A stretch of 64,000 nt of DNA from an uncultured Flavobacteriales bacterium (GCA_946479285.1 CAMLFH010000004.1:209859-273858); one strand, 5' to 3'; counted from the first letter of the stretch, positions 8,252 to 17,259 are shown. Notes: generated by a model from the letters alone, not told the origin. Program-made: numbers and translations.

Positions 8252-8270
8252 AAGTGTGTTTTTTACACTT
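8252..8270. promoter_or_regulatory. Operator-like palindrome 2 (probable NrtR box)
   Basis: A perfect 6+7+6 inverted repeat, AAGTGT-N7-ACACTT, 7 bp upstream of the -33 element. It has the same half-site (GTGT) and spacing as palindrome 1, and the two centres are 52 bp apart, close to five helical turns, so two repressor dimers could sit on the same DNA face. Confidence 0.65.
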
Positions 8271-8296
8271 TTACTTTTGAATGGGCTTTTTGGACT

Positions 8297-9025
8297 TTAA
8301 GTGATGTGTTTATTGAACACAAAATCACCGCTTGTGAGATCAATAACAGCGATTGCTATCCCGTAATTAGTTCTGCCTTTTGAGTACATCAGAATAACTT
8401 CGTTGGAGAAGGAGGTTTTATAAATTCGGAAAGGATGCTCCGCCCAGGCTTTGAGTACGTGACGTCGAATATATATTCCGTTGCGATAGATTTCAAGACT
8501 AACTTTTGAAAGTCCCAATTCGTTTTGACGAAGTTTAGTTACCACAAAAGCATCCTTGGGAATCCTTTCCATCTTCTCAATCCCCTCATTATCCGGAGTA
8601 TTGAGATCACGATGAACGACCTTTATTTCCGAATGTATTTCATTGTCGGGCGCTAACATGAGCGTTCTTCCCATCTTTTTGGAAAGCACCTGTAAACTTT
8701 CTTCCACAAACTCACTGTCAATGTCGAACCCTTTTGCCTGCTGATGAGCTCCGGCAGTGATTTGAAAATTCGCATAATTGAAAACAAAATGCCTGTAAAT
8801 ATCAAAGCTTGGAGAATCTTCGGGCATGTACATGCTGTAACCGAAAATATGGAAGAGGTCCATTTCTGTATCCGCGACAACCGTCTCAATTGCATGGATT
8901 TTTGTTCTCCCTTTTAAAATATACAGGAAGGTTAGCCCCACTAACAGAACAAAACCTCCAACGATTGCGAGTATAAGCATAAGCAGTATGTTGATTAAAA
9001 ATAAGTGTATTTGTCGAAGCACCAA
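8297..9025 (-). CDS. Membrane-anchored protein of unknown function
   Basis: I do not recognise this gene. It encodes 242 residues with one long or two short hydrophobic helices at about 5-36 (INILLMLILAIVGGFVLLVGLTFLYIL) split by a glycine pair, followed by a soluble domain of about 200 residues with mixed alpha/beta character. No catalytic motif stands out. It is not part of the NAD operon: its stop lies about 100 bp upstream of the nrtR start, beyond the NAD promoter. The ECF sigma gene upstream ends 81 bp before its start. Start chosen as the first ATG; the hydrophobic segment follows immediately, which supports it. Confidence 0.6.
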   Translation of the reverse strand: MVLRQIHLFLINILLMLILAIVGGFVLLVGLTFLYILKGRTKIHAIETVVADTEMDLFHIFGYSMYMPEDSPSFDIYRHFVFNYANFQITAGAHQQAKGFDIDSEFVEESLQVLSKKMGRTLMLAPDNEIHSEIKVVHRDLNTPDNEGIEKMERIPKDAFVVTKLRQNELGLSKVSLEIYRNGIYIRRHVLKAWAEHPFRIYKTSFSNEVILMYSKGRTNYGIAIAVIDLTSGDFVFNKHIT

Positions 9026-9106
9026 ATTCTGCCTGCTAAAATATCACTGTTCTTCCCGGTACTAGTCTCTTCTTTCTTTAAATCGGTTGCTTTGCTCCGC
9101 TTCGAA

Positions 9107-10369
9107 TCAGTTATTCAGACTTTCCATTTTCTTTTTTATCAAAGCTTTTTCAGGGTCTGTCTTACAAAGTTGAAGTGCTTTATTTAAATATTGGAGTGAT
9201 TTGTCCGGGTCAATTTGTTTGTTTAATTCCGCTAATAGCATAAAATAAAAGTGGTTTGCTTTTAAATCCGGTTTTTGTCCCACCGCTGAAACTTTTTGTG
9301 ACACGCGGTCGGCTTCCTTAAGCGCTGAAACATTTCCGTGAACCATTGAAACTGCCCATATTCTATTTAAAGCAACTATCGGGGAATTATTACCTGTCAA
9401 TAAAACATCATACAATTTCAAAATACTTATCCATTTGTCAGGATTGCTGTTATCAATCGTATGCCAATAGGCTATGCATGCTTCCACGTAATATACTGAT
9501 TTCGTTTCCCATTTAGAAGCTTGCTGTAAATAGTAAAATCCTTTTTCGATAAACTCCGTGTCCCAAAGCGTTCGATCCTGATCGTCATACAGCACAATGC
9601 CTCCATTCTCCGATTCTCTTGCTTCTAAGCGTGAAGCATGAAAGCACATAAGCGACATCAAACCATTTGTTGCATGATTGTTTGTCAGTGGATTTACCAA
9701 AAGTAAATATACCAGGTTCAGCGCCTCCACACAAAGATCCTTCCGTACGATGGAATTGTTACTTTCAGAATAGTAGCCCTCGCTGAATAGAAGATATAGT
9801 GTTCGAATAACTGTGTCTAATCGTTCATTGATCGTTTGCTCATCCGGCATTTCCATCCGGATCTTTTCTGAATTCAATTTTGCCTTTGCCCGATGCAGTC
9901 TTTTATGAATAGTTTCCTTATTTGATAAAAGGGCATCAGCAATTTCATTTAAGCCTAATCCGCAGAGGATGCGCAGCGCCAGACAAATTTGAGCTTCTGT
10001 TGAAATAGCCGGGTGACATACCGCAAAAAGCATCTGCAGCTGGCTATCCGCTATATTCTTATCCGAAAAGTCAACCTCCATCTCATTCATCGGATTTTTA
10101 CCCGTGAGATGTTCGGATACTATTTTTTGGAAAGAAGTGTTACGGGCAAGGTGATTTTTTAATTTGTTTTTTGCTACCGTATAAAGCCAGGCCACTGGAT
10201 TTTTAGGAATTCCTTTATACGGCCAGGTGTCGAGTGCTGACAAAAAAGTTTCACTTACAATATCTTCTGCTAGTTCAATGTGCTCTAAACCAAAAGACCT
10301 GGTAAGTACAGATACCATCTTACTGTATTCTGTTTTGAATAAATGTGGGATGATGGTATGCTCACTCAT
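9107..10369 (-). CDS. ECF sigma factor of the ECF42 type with helical C-terminal extension
   Basis: Alternative sigma factor. Residues 1-170 hold the sigma2 region (EDIVSETFLSALDTWP, NPVAWLYTVAKNKL) and sigma4 region (CGLGLNEIADALLSNKETI, HKRLHRAKAKL). The remaining 230 residues form a helical, TPR-like extension (DUF6596 type), including LCVEALNLVYLLLVN and YYVEACIAYWHT. In ECF42 the extension replaces an anti-sigma factor and is needed for activity. At 420 residues it has the usual size for this group. It is preceded 37 bp upstream by its standard partner, a DGPF/YCII protein, in the same transcript. What turns the pair on is not known for this family. Confidence 0.9.
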   Translation of the reverse strand: MSEHTIIPHLFKTEYSKMVSVLTRSFGLEHIELAEDIVSETFLSALDTWPYKGIPKNPVAWLYTVAKNKLKNHLARNTSFQKIVSEHLTGKNPMNEMEVDFSDKNIADSQLQMLFAVCHPAISTEAQICLALRILCGLGLNEIADALLSNKETIHKRLHRAKAKLNSEKIRMEMPDEQTINERLDTVIRTLYLLFSEGYYSESNNSIVRKDLCVEALNLVYLLLVNPLTNNHATNGLMSLMCFHASRLEARESENGGIVLYDDQDRTLWDTEFIEKGFYYLQQASKWETKSVYYVEACIAYWHTIDNSNPDKWISILKLYDVLLTGNNSPIVALNRIWAVSMVHGNVSALKEADRVSQKVSAVGQKPDLKANHFYFMLLAELNKQIDPDKSLQYLNKALQLCKTDPEKALIKKKMESLNN

Positions 10370-10406
10370 TGGATAATTAAAGCCCCATAAATTCGGGGCT
10401 TTTGTT

Positions 10407-10748
10407 TTAATGTGTTACAATCTGACGAACTTCTACCGTATTCCCTTCGCCTTGCAAAATCGGTGCACCTTTGGCAAATTCTGCTGCTTCATCTGCCGAC
10501 CCCGCTTTTACAACAATGTAACCGCCAAGCGTTTCCTTGATATCGCCAAACGGCCCGTTTGTAATCACTTTGGTATGATTGACCACTTTAGCATCGTCGA
10601 ATAAAAGACCCGTGCCGCTCACAAATTGATTTTTCGCAACAATGCTGTTTACCCAATCCATTTGTTGCTTCATCCATTGCTGCATTTGTTCCGGTGAAAC
10701 CTTACCAATTGCGTTTTCATGTCTGAAAAGAAGAATATACTCTTTCAT
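10407..10748 (-). CDS. YCII-related/DGPF domain protein, partner of ECF42 sigma factor
   Basis: Small 113-residue protein of the YciI/DGPF superfamily, a dimeric alpha-beta barrel related to chlorite dismutase folds. The family motif appears as NGPFGDIKETLGGY, where canonical members read DGPFAE. The N-terminus MKEYILLFRHE is typical. It is the first gene of a two-gene unit with the ECF42-type sigma factor, an arrangement seen in many bacteria and held to be functional, the DGPF protein often being a target of the sigma factor. Its enzymatic role is unknown. Confidence 0.9.
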   Translation of the reverse strand: MKEYILLFRHENAIGKVSPEQMQQWMKQQMDWVNSIVAKNQFVSGTGLLFDDAKVVNHTKVITNGPFGDIKETLGGYIVVKAGSADEAAEFAKGAPILQGEGNTVEVRQIVTH

Positions 10749-11078
10749 TTTTTGTTGATTTTAATTGTTATTACTGTTTGAACTATATCCCAATAACAAT
10801 TTGATTTCTTCCAAAGGGACACTTAAAAATAAACTTTTTTAACTGGTCGATAAAAAAGTGGAGCGTTCTTCTGATGTATGAGTATTATTCATTTAATCTC
10901 CTCCATGCGTTTAAATTTCATGATGAAAGGCCCTCAATCATCCGAATCCAGCAAATGAAGTTCTTTCTCAGATAGAAAGAGTACTTCATGCCCTTCTATC
11001 CAGAATCTATCTCCATCCTTATCCAGGCATTTTTTAGGTAGGTGTTGTAAAGTGTATTCCTTCTAAAAACGAAATTAC
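10749..11078. other. Intergenic region of 330 bp
   Basis: Separates the DGPF gene from the esterase gene on the same strand. It holds the untranslated leader of the sigma/DGPF unit and a 42-codon minus-strand open stretch (described separately). No clear TAnnTTTG promoter, tRNA or terminator was found. Confidence 0.5.
10934..11062 (-). pseudogene. Possible coding remnant of 42 codons without a start codon
   Basis: The minus strand is open from a stop at 11065-11063 to a stop at 10936-10934. The translation looks protein-like (KEYTLQHLPKKCLDKDGD, then RFWIEGHEVLFLSEKELHLL), with charged and aliphatic residues alternating, but has no ATG, GTG or TTG near its beginning. It could be the end of a lost gene or chance. 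I do not recognise a family. Confidence 0.25.
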
Positions 11079-12209
11079 CTATTTGCCTAAATCCGCTTTA
11101 ATTTTATCTACCCATTCAATTGCTTCCTTATTTCCGGGATGACAAGCCAGATTATACTGAGCAATTGCATACGCTTTTTCTTTTTGCTTCTTGTATTCAA
11201 AAAGATACCATATCAATACGGAATTTTCCGGTGGGATAACTGTATATCCAAGATTGTCAGAAATCCTCTGATGATAGTCTTTTAATAATTTCAGAGCAGG
11301 TTCGGGAGGTGTTTCCGGATCCAGAAGCTCATTCAGACAGGTCATTTTATACCAATTAAACAAAAAGCTTATTCCCTCATAAGTCACGAGTTGTGTTAAA
11401 CTTTGATGCGATTCATCCGGATGAAATTTCCAGACAAACTGCTTAGCATTCGCAGTATTCTTGTTCATCATTGTTTCGGAGAATTCCATTATTCTGCGCA
11501 TATGATTTGAATAGCCGGTTGTATCTTTTTTAATACTTGCTGTGTCTTGCGGCATTTTATAAGGCATTGTCTGCCCCATTCCTATATACATTCTGTTCTT
11601 TCCTAACTTGAATTTATCTATATCCTTTCTTGCACGTTCATACCATTTATTTTTATCGTGTCCCAAACTTGGGTCAATTGCTAAGTATGCATTGAATAAG
11701 TTGCTGTAATAAATAGCTGTATGTACAACCCGCAATCCTGCAATGGAATGCCCGATTAATACTCTATAAGGCTCGGTTGGATAGTTCTTATCTATATAAG
11801 GCAATAGTTCGTCTTTTAGAAACAGCCCAAATGAATCCTTTTCAAAAGTTGGATAGAAATCCCTGATTCGATCTGTATTCATAAGACCTACAATAATCAT
11901 TGGAGGGCATTGCTCATTGCCAATATTGGTGCTGAACCTGTCCACCATCCCCACAGTAGAGAAAAAATGGTCCTCTCCGTCCAATAATATTACAACCGGA
12001 AATTTTTCAGTTGAAATTCCGGGTCGGAAAGAACTTGGTACGCTCACCCAAAATTCTCTTTTTTCTTTTAGCGCTGTCGAAAACAAACTGTCCCTTTTAC
12101 CAATGGTAATTGCAGTGTTTAAGCTTTGCGCATGACTATCACTAACCCTCAAAAATAAAGTAAGTGATAGAACAAGGACCGTTTTAAAAAGGAAAGGAAA
12201 ATTGTTCAT
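11079..12209 (-). CDS. Secreted alpha/beta-hydrolase, esterase D type, with C-terminal TPR-like region
   Basis: Exported serine esterase of the Esterase-D/enterochelin-esterase group (PF00756 fold). Signal peptide at 1-28 ends in SDSHA. Domain evidence: FPVVILLDGEDHF near 70-82, PMIIVGLMNTDR, DELLPYIDKNYP, and the nucleophile elbow GHSIAG (GxSxxG) near residue 150; a later histidine in HPDESHQSL is a good candidate for the catalytic His. The last 80 residues (YKKQKEKAYAIAQYNLACHP) look like a single TPR pair. Substrate unknown; relatives act on siderophore, feruloyl or carbohydrate esters. It appears to be transcribed alone. Confidence 0.85.
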   Translation of the reverse strand: MNNFPFLFKTVLVLSLTLFLRVSDSHAQSLNTAITIGKRDSLFSTALKEKREFWVSVPSSFRPGISTEKFPVVILLDGEDHFFSTVGMVDRFSTNIGNEQCPPMIIVGLMNTDRIRDFYPTFEKDSFGLFLKDELLPYIDKNYPTEPYRVLIGHSIAGLRVVHTAIYYSNLFNAYLAIDPSLGHDKNKWYERARKDIDKFKLGKNRMYIGMGQTMPYKMPQDTASIKKDTTGYSNHMRRIMEFSETMMNKNTANAKQFVWKFHPDESHQSLTQLVTYEGISFLFNWYKMTCLNELLDPETPPEPALKLLKDYHQRISDNLGYTVIPPENSVLIWYLFEYKKQKEKAYAIAQYNLACHPGNKEAIEWVDKIKADLGK

Positions 12210-12433
12210 TTTATCAAAAAGTATAAGTTGGCTAAAAATAGAACATTTGACTTACTTGTTTATTGTCGAAAAAAATCAAGTTTTGGTATCCATTCAGACT
12301 TATAAACAAAGCCAAGCTCTCACTCTGAGGGCTGCATATTAAAAACGGAACATTTAAGTGGAGGGTTCAAAGCACTGTCTGCGCAATAACTCATGATTTA
12401 GGTTTAAATGAAGAACATAAACGTCCGGGTGAA

Positions 12434-12465
12434 TAAAACCCCGATCCTGCATACACAAAACCGGG
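12434..12465 (-). terminator. Intrinsic terminator after the BNR/PKD surface protein gene
   Basis: On the minus strand a 9-bp stem, CCCCGGTTT with GGATCGGGG (three G-U pairs) and a 10-nt loop, is followed by TTTTATT. It lies about 24 bp after the stop codon of the 1254-residue gene. Confidence 0.6.
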
Positions 12466-12488
12466 GCCTTCTTCCTATAATTTCATCT

Positions 12489-15400
12489 TTACTTTTCCAA
12501 TACAATCGGAACAGTCTGATGCGCATTTGCAGTCATTACTTTAACGGTATATGCTCCATTTGCCAGGTCTGAAATATTTATCTTCACACTCGTGTTTTTG
12601 GAATCTTTCATTTCCCGCACGATCCTACCTTTGCTATCATAAATAATTATATGTTCAATTACCAACTTTCCTGCGTCAACCGTAAACAATCCGTTTGATG
12701 GATTCGGATAAATGGAAACAAATGATAATTCGCTTTCCTTAATTCCCATACAATCATCTACTTGTACATCAATCGATGCAGTTCCGGAACAACTATTTCC
12801 ATCTGTAACTGAATAAGTAAGTGTAGTTACACCTGTTCCGGCAATGGCCGGACTGAATTGCCCACCACTTACACCGTTTCCGCTATAAGTTCCTCCTGCA
12901 GGAGTCCCCTGAGTAAGTGAGAAAGCGGCATCATCCTGGCAAAGATCTGTGATCGCCGCAAATGTAACAACCGGATTCGGGTTAATAACTACTGTCATCC
13001 CTGCGGAAGCAGCTGATGAACATGTCCCGTTTGAAGCAGTTACAGTATAGGTTCCTGCAGTTGAAACTGTTATTGAAGGGGTAGTTTCCCCATTTGACCA
13101 GGTATTACCGGTTGCAGCGGATGATGTTAATGTTACACTGTTACCTTCACAGAAAGTTGTTGGTCCTCCTGCCGTAATGGTTGGCGCTGCAGGTGTTCCG
13201 GTCACAATTACATCATGTGTTACAATTCCGCCTCCATTAACAGTTAGTGTAATTGTTTTTGTTCCAGCTGAAGAATAAGAAACCGTATGAGGGCCTATAC
13301 CCGTTGCTGTGGCTGGTGAGGCTCCTGATCCAAAATCCCAGTCCCATGACGTAACAACTCCAACAGAAGCATCTGTTACCGTTATACTTTCTCCTGTACA
13401 CACCGCTGCAGGCGCTGCTCCGAAATTGGGTCCCGGAGGTGCAAGAACTCCTGTCAGATTAATATTATCAATATAGATGTTTTGTCCGAAATGACCTCTG
13501 TTTTGAAAACTGATCATCACATTCTGGTTGCCTATGTATGGACTTAAGTCTATCGTTTCCGTACGCCATTGAGAAGATGTAGGCACAAATCCATTTGGAG
13601 TATAATCTCCCGGAACTGTTGATAAAGTATTCCCTCCTTTATAGTAAACCGTAGTAAACGTTGCACCACAATCTGTTGAAACAAGCACCGCTAAGGAATC
13701 TGAATTAGCAGATGAATACCTTCTGAATGCCACATCAAAAGTTAAGGTTGCATTTGACATTCCTGAGAAATCGTAAGTGCTGCTTCTCATTTCATCGCGA
13801 TTTCCATTGTAATGATCATAGTTGCGGTACTGCATACTTTGTGTGGATCCCTGGGATCCGACAACTGCGTTACGTTCCCATTGCTCTGAAACATTTGCTA
13901 CATTGACCTGGCTCCAACTCATTGGCGGAAACGCTGCGGAAATAAATCCTTCTGTTAATGGCAAAGCAAGCTGCGTGTTCACCTGGACAAATACAGCAAT
14001 TGTTCTTGTGGATGTATTATTCAGTGCATCGGTTGCAGTTAATGTAACGTTATAAGTTCCGGTAACCGGATAGGTGACATTTACACTTGCTGCCGTTGAT
14101 GTGGAAGGTGTTCCTCCCTGGAAATTCCAGGAATAAGTAATCGGAGTATTCACAGCTCCAACACATCCCTGCGTGTAAAGTACCGAAGAATTATCACAAT
14201 CTATTACACTATCTCCAACCACAATGTTTGCGCTAAATGGTCGCAGGTTATCGAACCCGCTTTCCCAAATGGCCCTGCCAAAACTAGCGTATCGGATTCT
14301 GGACTGATTGGTTCCGTCATCATACATAGAAAATTCTGTCGGAGATCTTCGCGAAGGCAGATTTGTACTGTAATTAGTCCAGGTTACTGCACCGGCTTTT
14401 TTGTAATAAACGGCATTATTTGTTGCTATAAACACCAGTTCTTCCGTTCCACCGAATTGTTCTGCCAAAATACGTCTGTGGTTCACATTCGGAAGGTTGT
14501 AGGTTACATTGGTCCAGGTTGCCCCCGCATCCGCAGATCTGTAAACAGCGTTGTTTTCTGACACATAAACGATATCCGCATTATTGGCTATGGCAGCAAC
14601 ACTTCCAAGTGAACTTGCCGATCCCGGTGGAGTTCGCAAAACAAATGTCGGACTAGCAGCCAAGGCATTGGATGATACATAGATATCTCCATTTGAAACC
14701 AATACATACAATCGGTTCGGGTCGGCAATACTACTGTGAATATCTACGATTGTTTGATTGAACGTCGATATTTGAGTCCAGGTTGGTGTTCCGGCAGTCA
14801 AATCAGTGGTCCGATAAACATTTGTTACCCCGACAAATCCTAAATTGACATTGGTGCGATTAAATCCAAATGCGTTCCAGTTAGTTGTTGGAAGACCATA
14901 TCCTCCTGTAGCTCCTGTGTGATTGAGCTGCCTGTCTGTCCCATCAAAATAAATGTTCCCATTGTAGTCACATTGTCGCTTTGCGTAATCATCTCCGCCT
15001 CCGGTTGTGAACCACCCATTGGAATTGGCAATAACACGACCGTTATCCTGCGTTCCGATGGAAATGAAATTTTTGTCGACCTGGCTGCCAATTCCACATT
15101 TGTTACCGATTTCATAAGCATAAAGACCGTTACTTGTTGGAGTCCAATTATTACCTCCATCAGTACTCAACCAAACACCGCCATCGTTCATGCTATACAA
15201 TTTGTTTCTATTGAATGGTGCTTGCTGAATTTGGTGCATATCCGTATGACATTTTTCCCACCAATGGGTTAGCAATGTCCATGTAACTCCACTATTTGCA
15301 GAATACCAGGTACAATGTGACTGTACCCATATTTTAGAGGGATCCACCAAATCTACCGTAATGGTGTGATTGTAATTTCCCTGACCACCTTCGGTTACAT

Positions 15401-16253
15401 CGTCATCGTAAAAAGTAATATACGGACTTCCCTCCGGTTTTTGGGTCGTAAAAGTCAAACCAGCATCCATTGATTTAAGGATAATACCTCCTCCCCCAAT
15501 TACTGATAAGTATACGATGTTCGGATCTGCTGGAGTAACACCAATACGTGAGCCCGACTGTATGTTTGCTGTTGAAGCAATCACTCCGCTGGTTATTTGA
15601 GTCCACGAAGTTCCAAAGTTTGTTGATCTGTAAAAACGCGGGACATCTTCTTCCGTGCATGCGTAGACAATTTGAGAATTTGTTGCTGTATTGACCTTCA
15701 TGTCTGTAAATGGAATAGTTGTAGCGGTAGATGCCGTCCAGTTATTTCCACCATCTACAGACTTATAAATTCCTTTATTGGTAGCTGCAATGTATTCCTG
15801 AGAATTCGTTGAGTTTTGAATGATTTCAATAACCAAACAGTTTGTCAAACTAGTAGCAGTAAACGTTGCGCCACCATCATTAGATTTTCTTAATCCGGCA
15901 GAACTATTGGAATAATAATTGGCATCTCCTGTTCCCAAAAGTAAGTGCTGATTATTGGTATAATCAATACAAATCGAAGCACAGTTATTCGTTAGTACAT
16001 CCGTTCCTAGTGCCACGGTCCAGTTAGCTCCCTGATCGTTTGAGAAGAATAATCCGCCTTCACCGGTAACGGCATAGTATTTATTGGTGTCGGTAGCATG
16101 AAATTTCATTTGACTGATTCTGCTGAAACCGTGTATTTGTCCTGAATTGTTCGTCGGGAAATTCGTTCCGCCGGGAACCGGTGTCCAGTTTGCTAATTGC
16201 GCATGAGAGCAGATACTCCACAGCAGTGCGCAGATAAGTAGTATTTTTTTCAT
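12489..16253 (-). CDS. Surface protein with sortilin-like BNR repeats, PKD domains and T9SS sorting tail
   Basis: Large exported protein (1254 residues) expected to leave the cell through the type IX system. Order of parts: signal peptide 1-18; about 650 residues of BNR/VPS10-type beta-propeller repeats, with many SxDxGxxW units such as SNDQGANWT, STDGGNNWT and SADAGATWT; a PKD domain (YSWNFQGGTPSTS); a jelly-roll or MAM-like domain of about 150 residues (LTFDVAFRRYSSANSDSL); a second PKD (SWDWDFGSGASPATA); Ig-like repeats; and a Por-type C-terminal tail of about 80 residues starting SIYPNPSNGLFTVDAG. The start is supported by the signal peptide. It follows the 174-residue secreted protein by 6 bp. 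A role in adhesion or glycan binding is plausible but not shown. Confidence 0.92.
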   Translation of the reverse strand: MKKILLICALLWSICSHAQLANWTPVPGGTNFPTNNSGQIHGFSRISQMKFHATDTNKYYAVTGEGGLFFSNDQGANWTVALGTDVLTNNCASICIDYTNNQHLLLGTGDANYYSNSSAGLRKSNDGGATFTATSLTNCLVIEIIQNSTNSQEYIAATNKGIYKSVDGGNNWTASTATTIPFTDMKVNTATNSQIVYACTEEDVPRFYRSTNFGTSWTQITSGVIASTANIQSGSRIGVTPADPNIVYLSVIGGGGIILKSMDAGLTFTTQKPEGSPYITFYDDDVTEGGQGNYNHTITVDLVDPSKIWVQSHCTWYSANSGVTWTLLTHWWEKCHTDMHQIQQAPFNRNKLYSMNDGGVWLSTDGGNNWTPTSNGLYAYEIGNKCGIGSQVDKNFISIGTQDNGRVIANSNGWFTTGGGDDYAKRQCDYNGNIYFDGTDRQLNHTGATGGYGLPTTNWNAFGFNRTNVNLGFVGVTNVYRTTDLTAGTPTWTQISTFNQTIVDIHSSIADPNRLYVLVSNGDIYVSSNALAASPTFVLRTPPGSASSLGSVAAIANNADIVYVSENNAVYRSADAGATWTNVTYNLPNVNHRRILAEQFGGTEELVFIATNNAVYYKKAGAVTWTNYSTNLPSRRSPTEFSMYDDGTNQSRIRYASFGRAIWESGFDNLRPFSANIVVGDSVIDCDNSSVLYTQGCVGAVNTPITYSWNFQGGTPSTSTAASVNVTYPVTGTYNVTLTATDALNNTSTRTIAVFVQVNTQLALPLTEGFISAAFPPMSWSQVNVANVSEQWERNAVVGSQGSTQSMQYRNYDHYNGNRDEMRSSTYDFSGMSNATLTFDVAFRRYSSANSDSLAVLVSTDCGATFTTVYYKGGNTLSTVPGDYTPNGFVPTSSQWRTETIDLSPYIGNQNVMISFQNRGHFGQNIYIDNINLTGVLAPPGPNFGAAPAAVCTGESITVTDASVGVVTSWDWDFGSGASPATATGIGPHTVSYSSAGTKTITLTVNGGGIVTHDVIVTGTPAAPTITAGGPTTFCEGNSVTLTSSAATGNTWSNGETTPSITVSTAGTYTVTASNGTCSSAASAGMTVVINPNPVVTFAAITDLCQDDAAFSLTQGTPAGGTYSGNGVSGGQFSPAIAGTGVTTLTYSVTDGNSCSGTASIDVQVDDCMGIKESELSFVSIYPNPSNGLFTVDAGKLVIEHIIIYDSKGRIVREMKDSKNTSVKINISDLANGAYTVKVMTANAHQTVPIVLEK

Positions 16254-16259
16254 CGGAAA

Positions 16260-16784
16260 TTACTTTTTGGGAGTATTGAGTTCTTCTATTTTTTTTCGTT
16301 CTTCGGATTGAGCATCAATTATTTTCTGCTGTTCCTCTGGAGAAACAATACTTCCATCCTCACGAACCCAGGGTTTAACGGCTTTCATCCAACCTTTAAA
16401 TGCACGAACCTGCGAAGCATAAAGCATTGTTTCGTCCGGTTTCCCTTTTCGTTTTCTCTTTTTTTCTTTGCGGGCATGTTCCCGTTTACGCTCCTCCTCC
16501 GATTCTTCGTCCTGTTCTAAGCCTACTTCTCTTTCGAAGGTATCCAATTCATGATTTTCAAAGGGTTCTTCAGGTAATATCCGGCTCTTCCAATATTCCC
16601 TGAAGGCTCTAATGGTTTGATAGTAGTTCGCATTCGGATCATTCATCATTTCAATCCAAATCGGTTCTTTCCGAAATTGTCTTGGTTTGTATTTCTTCGC
16701 CGGTTCTTGGGCCAGACTGGTGACGTTGATACAAATCATGAGCAGGAATGTAAGTAGTATCCCAATTTGCCGTTTGCCTTTCAT
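16260..16784 (-). CDS. Small secreted highly charged protein paired with the BNR surface protein
   Basis: 174 residues with a signal peptide (1-25, ending in TSLAQ). The mature part is strongly charged: a first half with WIEMMNDPNANYYQTIRAFREYW and a central Glu/Lys/Arg block of about 40 residues (EESEEERKREHARKEKKRKR), then a C-terminal region with a PWVREDGSI block. No known domain is recognised. It lies 6 bp upstream of the large BNR/PKD gene and is probably co-transcribed with it. Genes of this kind next to sortilin-like proteins may help their folding or export, but that is inference only. Confidence 0.75.
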   Translation of the reverse strand: MKGKRQIGILLTFLLMICINVTSLAQEPAKKYKPRQFRKEPIWIEMMNDPNANYYQTIRAFREYWKSRILPEEPFENHELDTFEREVGLEQDEESEEERKREHARKEKKRKRKGKPDETMLYASQVRAFKGWMKAVKPWVREDGSIVSPEEQQKIIDAQSEERKKIEELNTPKK

Positions 16785-17259
16785 AAGTATTGCGTTTTTA
16801 TTGGTTTATTCAATTGCTTTCTAAATGTCTAAAAAACAACATTTTTTCGGACTGAAAGTTAATAAACTTCTTTTCTTGAAATTAAAAAACAACAATTGTA
16901 TTAAAAAAGCACACATGTTGTATTTCCAACTTAACGTCCTATTTTGTTTAGAATCCAGCCAATTGATTCTGGGTTCGTTTTTCTATCTGAAGAATCTCCA
17001 ATAAACCAATAATCACCGCATACAACCGACCTGTCAAATAAAACCATCTCGTTTTTTTTCGTATCCATGAATGCAGGAAGAATGGTCAATTTCCCTGTCA
17101 ATGAGATAGATTCAATTAAATTTCAGGTTTTACTGTTTTGCTAAATCGATCTAGGATTCAAATAATGAAGTAGAAAATAACTCTTTAACTGCTAAACTAG
17201 GTCGTCAAAAAAAATCCCCATCGATTCAAGTATGCTGTTTACTGTACACTAAAATCAGC
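16785..17259. other. Intergenic region of 475 bp
   Basis: An AT-rich stretch between the TauE/SafE gene and the charged secreted protein gene, both on the minus strand. Apart from a 64-codon open remnant (16931-17122) I see no gene, tRNA or clear terminator. Confidence 0.5.
16931..17122 (-). pseudogene. Probable C-terminal remnant of an unidentified gene
   Basis: The minus strand is open for 63 sense codons between stops at 17125-17123 and 16933-16931. The translation has good protein character (SLTGKLTILPAFMDTKKNEM, then VVCGDYWFIGDSS and GWILNKIGR). An ATG at 17066-17068 would give 45 residues. Because the sequence runs upstream of that ATG in similar style, it looks like the tail of a longer, decayed gene. 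Family not recognised; a short intact gene is the alternative. Confidence 0.4.
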
